Part shown: positions 63,384-64,000 of the stretch, piece by piece
How positions within the stretch are numbered: position 1 is the stretch's first letter
Layout of the letters: every line of letters starts with the position of its first letter
DNA from: G963668345 sp965226215
Lineage (GTDB): Bacteria > Acidobacteriota > Terriglobia > Bryobacterales > UBA6623
Direction: 5' to 3'
Length of the DNA: 64,000 nt
Assembly: GCA_965226215.1 (NCBI GenBank)
Contig: CBDDCH010000002.1
Span: 1,240,001-1,304,000 of the forward strand
The notes under the pieces: generated by a model
The model's input: the letters and a program-made list of their open reading frames with translations, nothing else
Database searches by the model: none
What the model was told of the DNA's origin: nothing
Program-made: the position numbers and the translations under genes

Positions 63384-64000
63384 GATTCTTTGTCTCTGGC
63401 GAAACCGCTTCTCGTTCAAAGCATCCGTGATCGTGTCAAAGAATAGATTGACGATGGCAAGCGAAGTTCGTAATGGCCAAGCGGGGTAACGTGCCGGGGG
63501 ATGGCGCATAAGCCTTCCGGAATCGTCTAAAGAGCAGTAAGGTAAGGTTACCTCGAAGTAGCGCGAGAAGCGGGAGAGATGCCTCAACCAAGCCGACCGG
63601 CCCACGTTCCGGGTCTTGTGGTGACCAATGAGGCCATAGATGACCCACCCTGGCGGGTCATCCCCGGAGAAAATTCGCTCCAGCGACAGCAGCGACTGGT
63701 AGGTTCCGTAGGAAGCTACGCCGAAGTTCGCGTAACGCCTCCGTCGATCGGTCTCCTGCAACTGCCAGGCCATCGTCTCCTGGTCCGAGATCTCCTGCCC
63801 AAAAATGAAAGAGCCGCCTACTAGAACCGCGCGTGGCCCTTCCAGTGGCGGTTGGTCAGTGGTAGCATGCGATCCATCCGGGAGAATACGGACGCGGTTC
63901 CTCTGCCCCCCGGGAACATAGGGAGGGCTGAGGTAGCTCCCGGGTTTATTGCGCCAGCCCAGGGCGGGATCCGGCTCGCGCATAGCGACAAAAGACCTGT

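Larger units (their letters stand above)
61819..63983 (-). pseudogene. SGNH/GDSL-hydrolase-like gene split by the ISL3 element
   Basis: The N-terminal part (63983 to 63384; probably begins beyond the right edge) reads EPDPALGWRNKPGSY, AVLVGGSFIFGQEISDQETM, NFGVASYGTYQSLLSLERIF. The C-terminal part (62076 to 61819) reads TELLLLEMYQLCYSHGAKLI and QQRIPFVDCRF, GEGHPNATANRKW, with the conserved D..GHPN block. Removing the IS and one copy of the 8-base direct repeat joins RQRQRI to TELLLLEM in one frame. SGNH-like proteins of this type modify exported polymers. Confidence 0.85.

Overview
The window looks like chromosome from a GC-rich, Gram-negative environmental bacterium, most likely an Acidobacteriota member (Bryobacter/Solibacter-like), with Planctomycetota or Verrucomicrobiota less likely. 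The inference rests on gene content: a DUF1549/DUF1553 c-type cytochrome protein, Tat-exported lyases and oxidases, a fused ABC-2/GldG protein, paired M16 peptidases, an OprP-like porin and many dispersed palindromes. No rRNA, tRNA or CRISPR array was seen, so the assignment has no phylogenetic marker behind it.

Layout. 0-5 kb: a large cytochrome/DUF1553 gene cut by the left edge, an amidohydrolase and a small secreted protein, all on the minus strand. 5-12 kb: an unusual Tex-like protein, pckA, DUF2461 and an oligogalacturonate lyase-like protein. 12-18.4 kb (minus): an HD-GYP/GGDEF regulator, a lipoprotein cyclophilin, and a histidine-degradation pair, ftcD plus an imidazolonepropionase homologue that has lost its metal ligands. 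19-23.4 kb (plus): porin, FMN-binding protein, ApbE and PepSY protein, read here as an extracytoplasmic flavinylation operon with its own promoter and repeated TTGCAA operator-like boxes. 23.7-31 kb: SDR, Trm112-like, a frameshifted GT39-type glycosyltransferase, a sugar isomerase, metX-metW split by a MITE-like repeat, and a lysine-rich histone H1-like protein. 31-36 kb: an odd CpG-rich non-coding stretch, then an active/inactive M16 peptidase pair. 36-40 kb (minus): a copper cluster of Cys/His-rich protein, multicopper oxidase and TolC-like channel. 40-45 kb: 2'-5' RNA ligase, a membrane glycosyltransferase diverging from a GT87-like protein, and an IS256 remnant. 45-51 kb: FecR-like, SnoaL-like, an aminotransferase relic, DNA repair genes (3-methyladenine glycosylase, DinB) and a CCA-adding/poly(A) polymerase. 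51-54.5 kb: unrecognised genes including a bicupin and a 35-codon membrane peptide. 54.7-60 kb (minus): ABC ATPase, permease-GldG fusion, DUF4340 and arsC in one run. 60-64 kb: two convergent toxin-antitoxin modules and an ISL3 element that has split an SGNH-hydrolase-like gene.

The most distinctive signal outside genes is repetitive DNA. Four intergenic elements of about 180-196 bp are bounded by CTAG and share inverted ends CTAGCCCGCATTTCTCAC. Several short perfect palindromes, typically followed by CTAC, differ from each other by matched changes in both arms. Some of these elements abut or supply stop codons of neighbouring genes.

Most functional statements come from reading translated sequence for known motifs. 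No database search or structure prediction was run.
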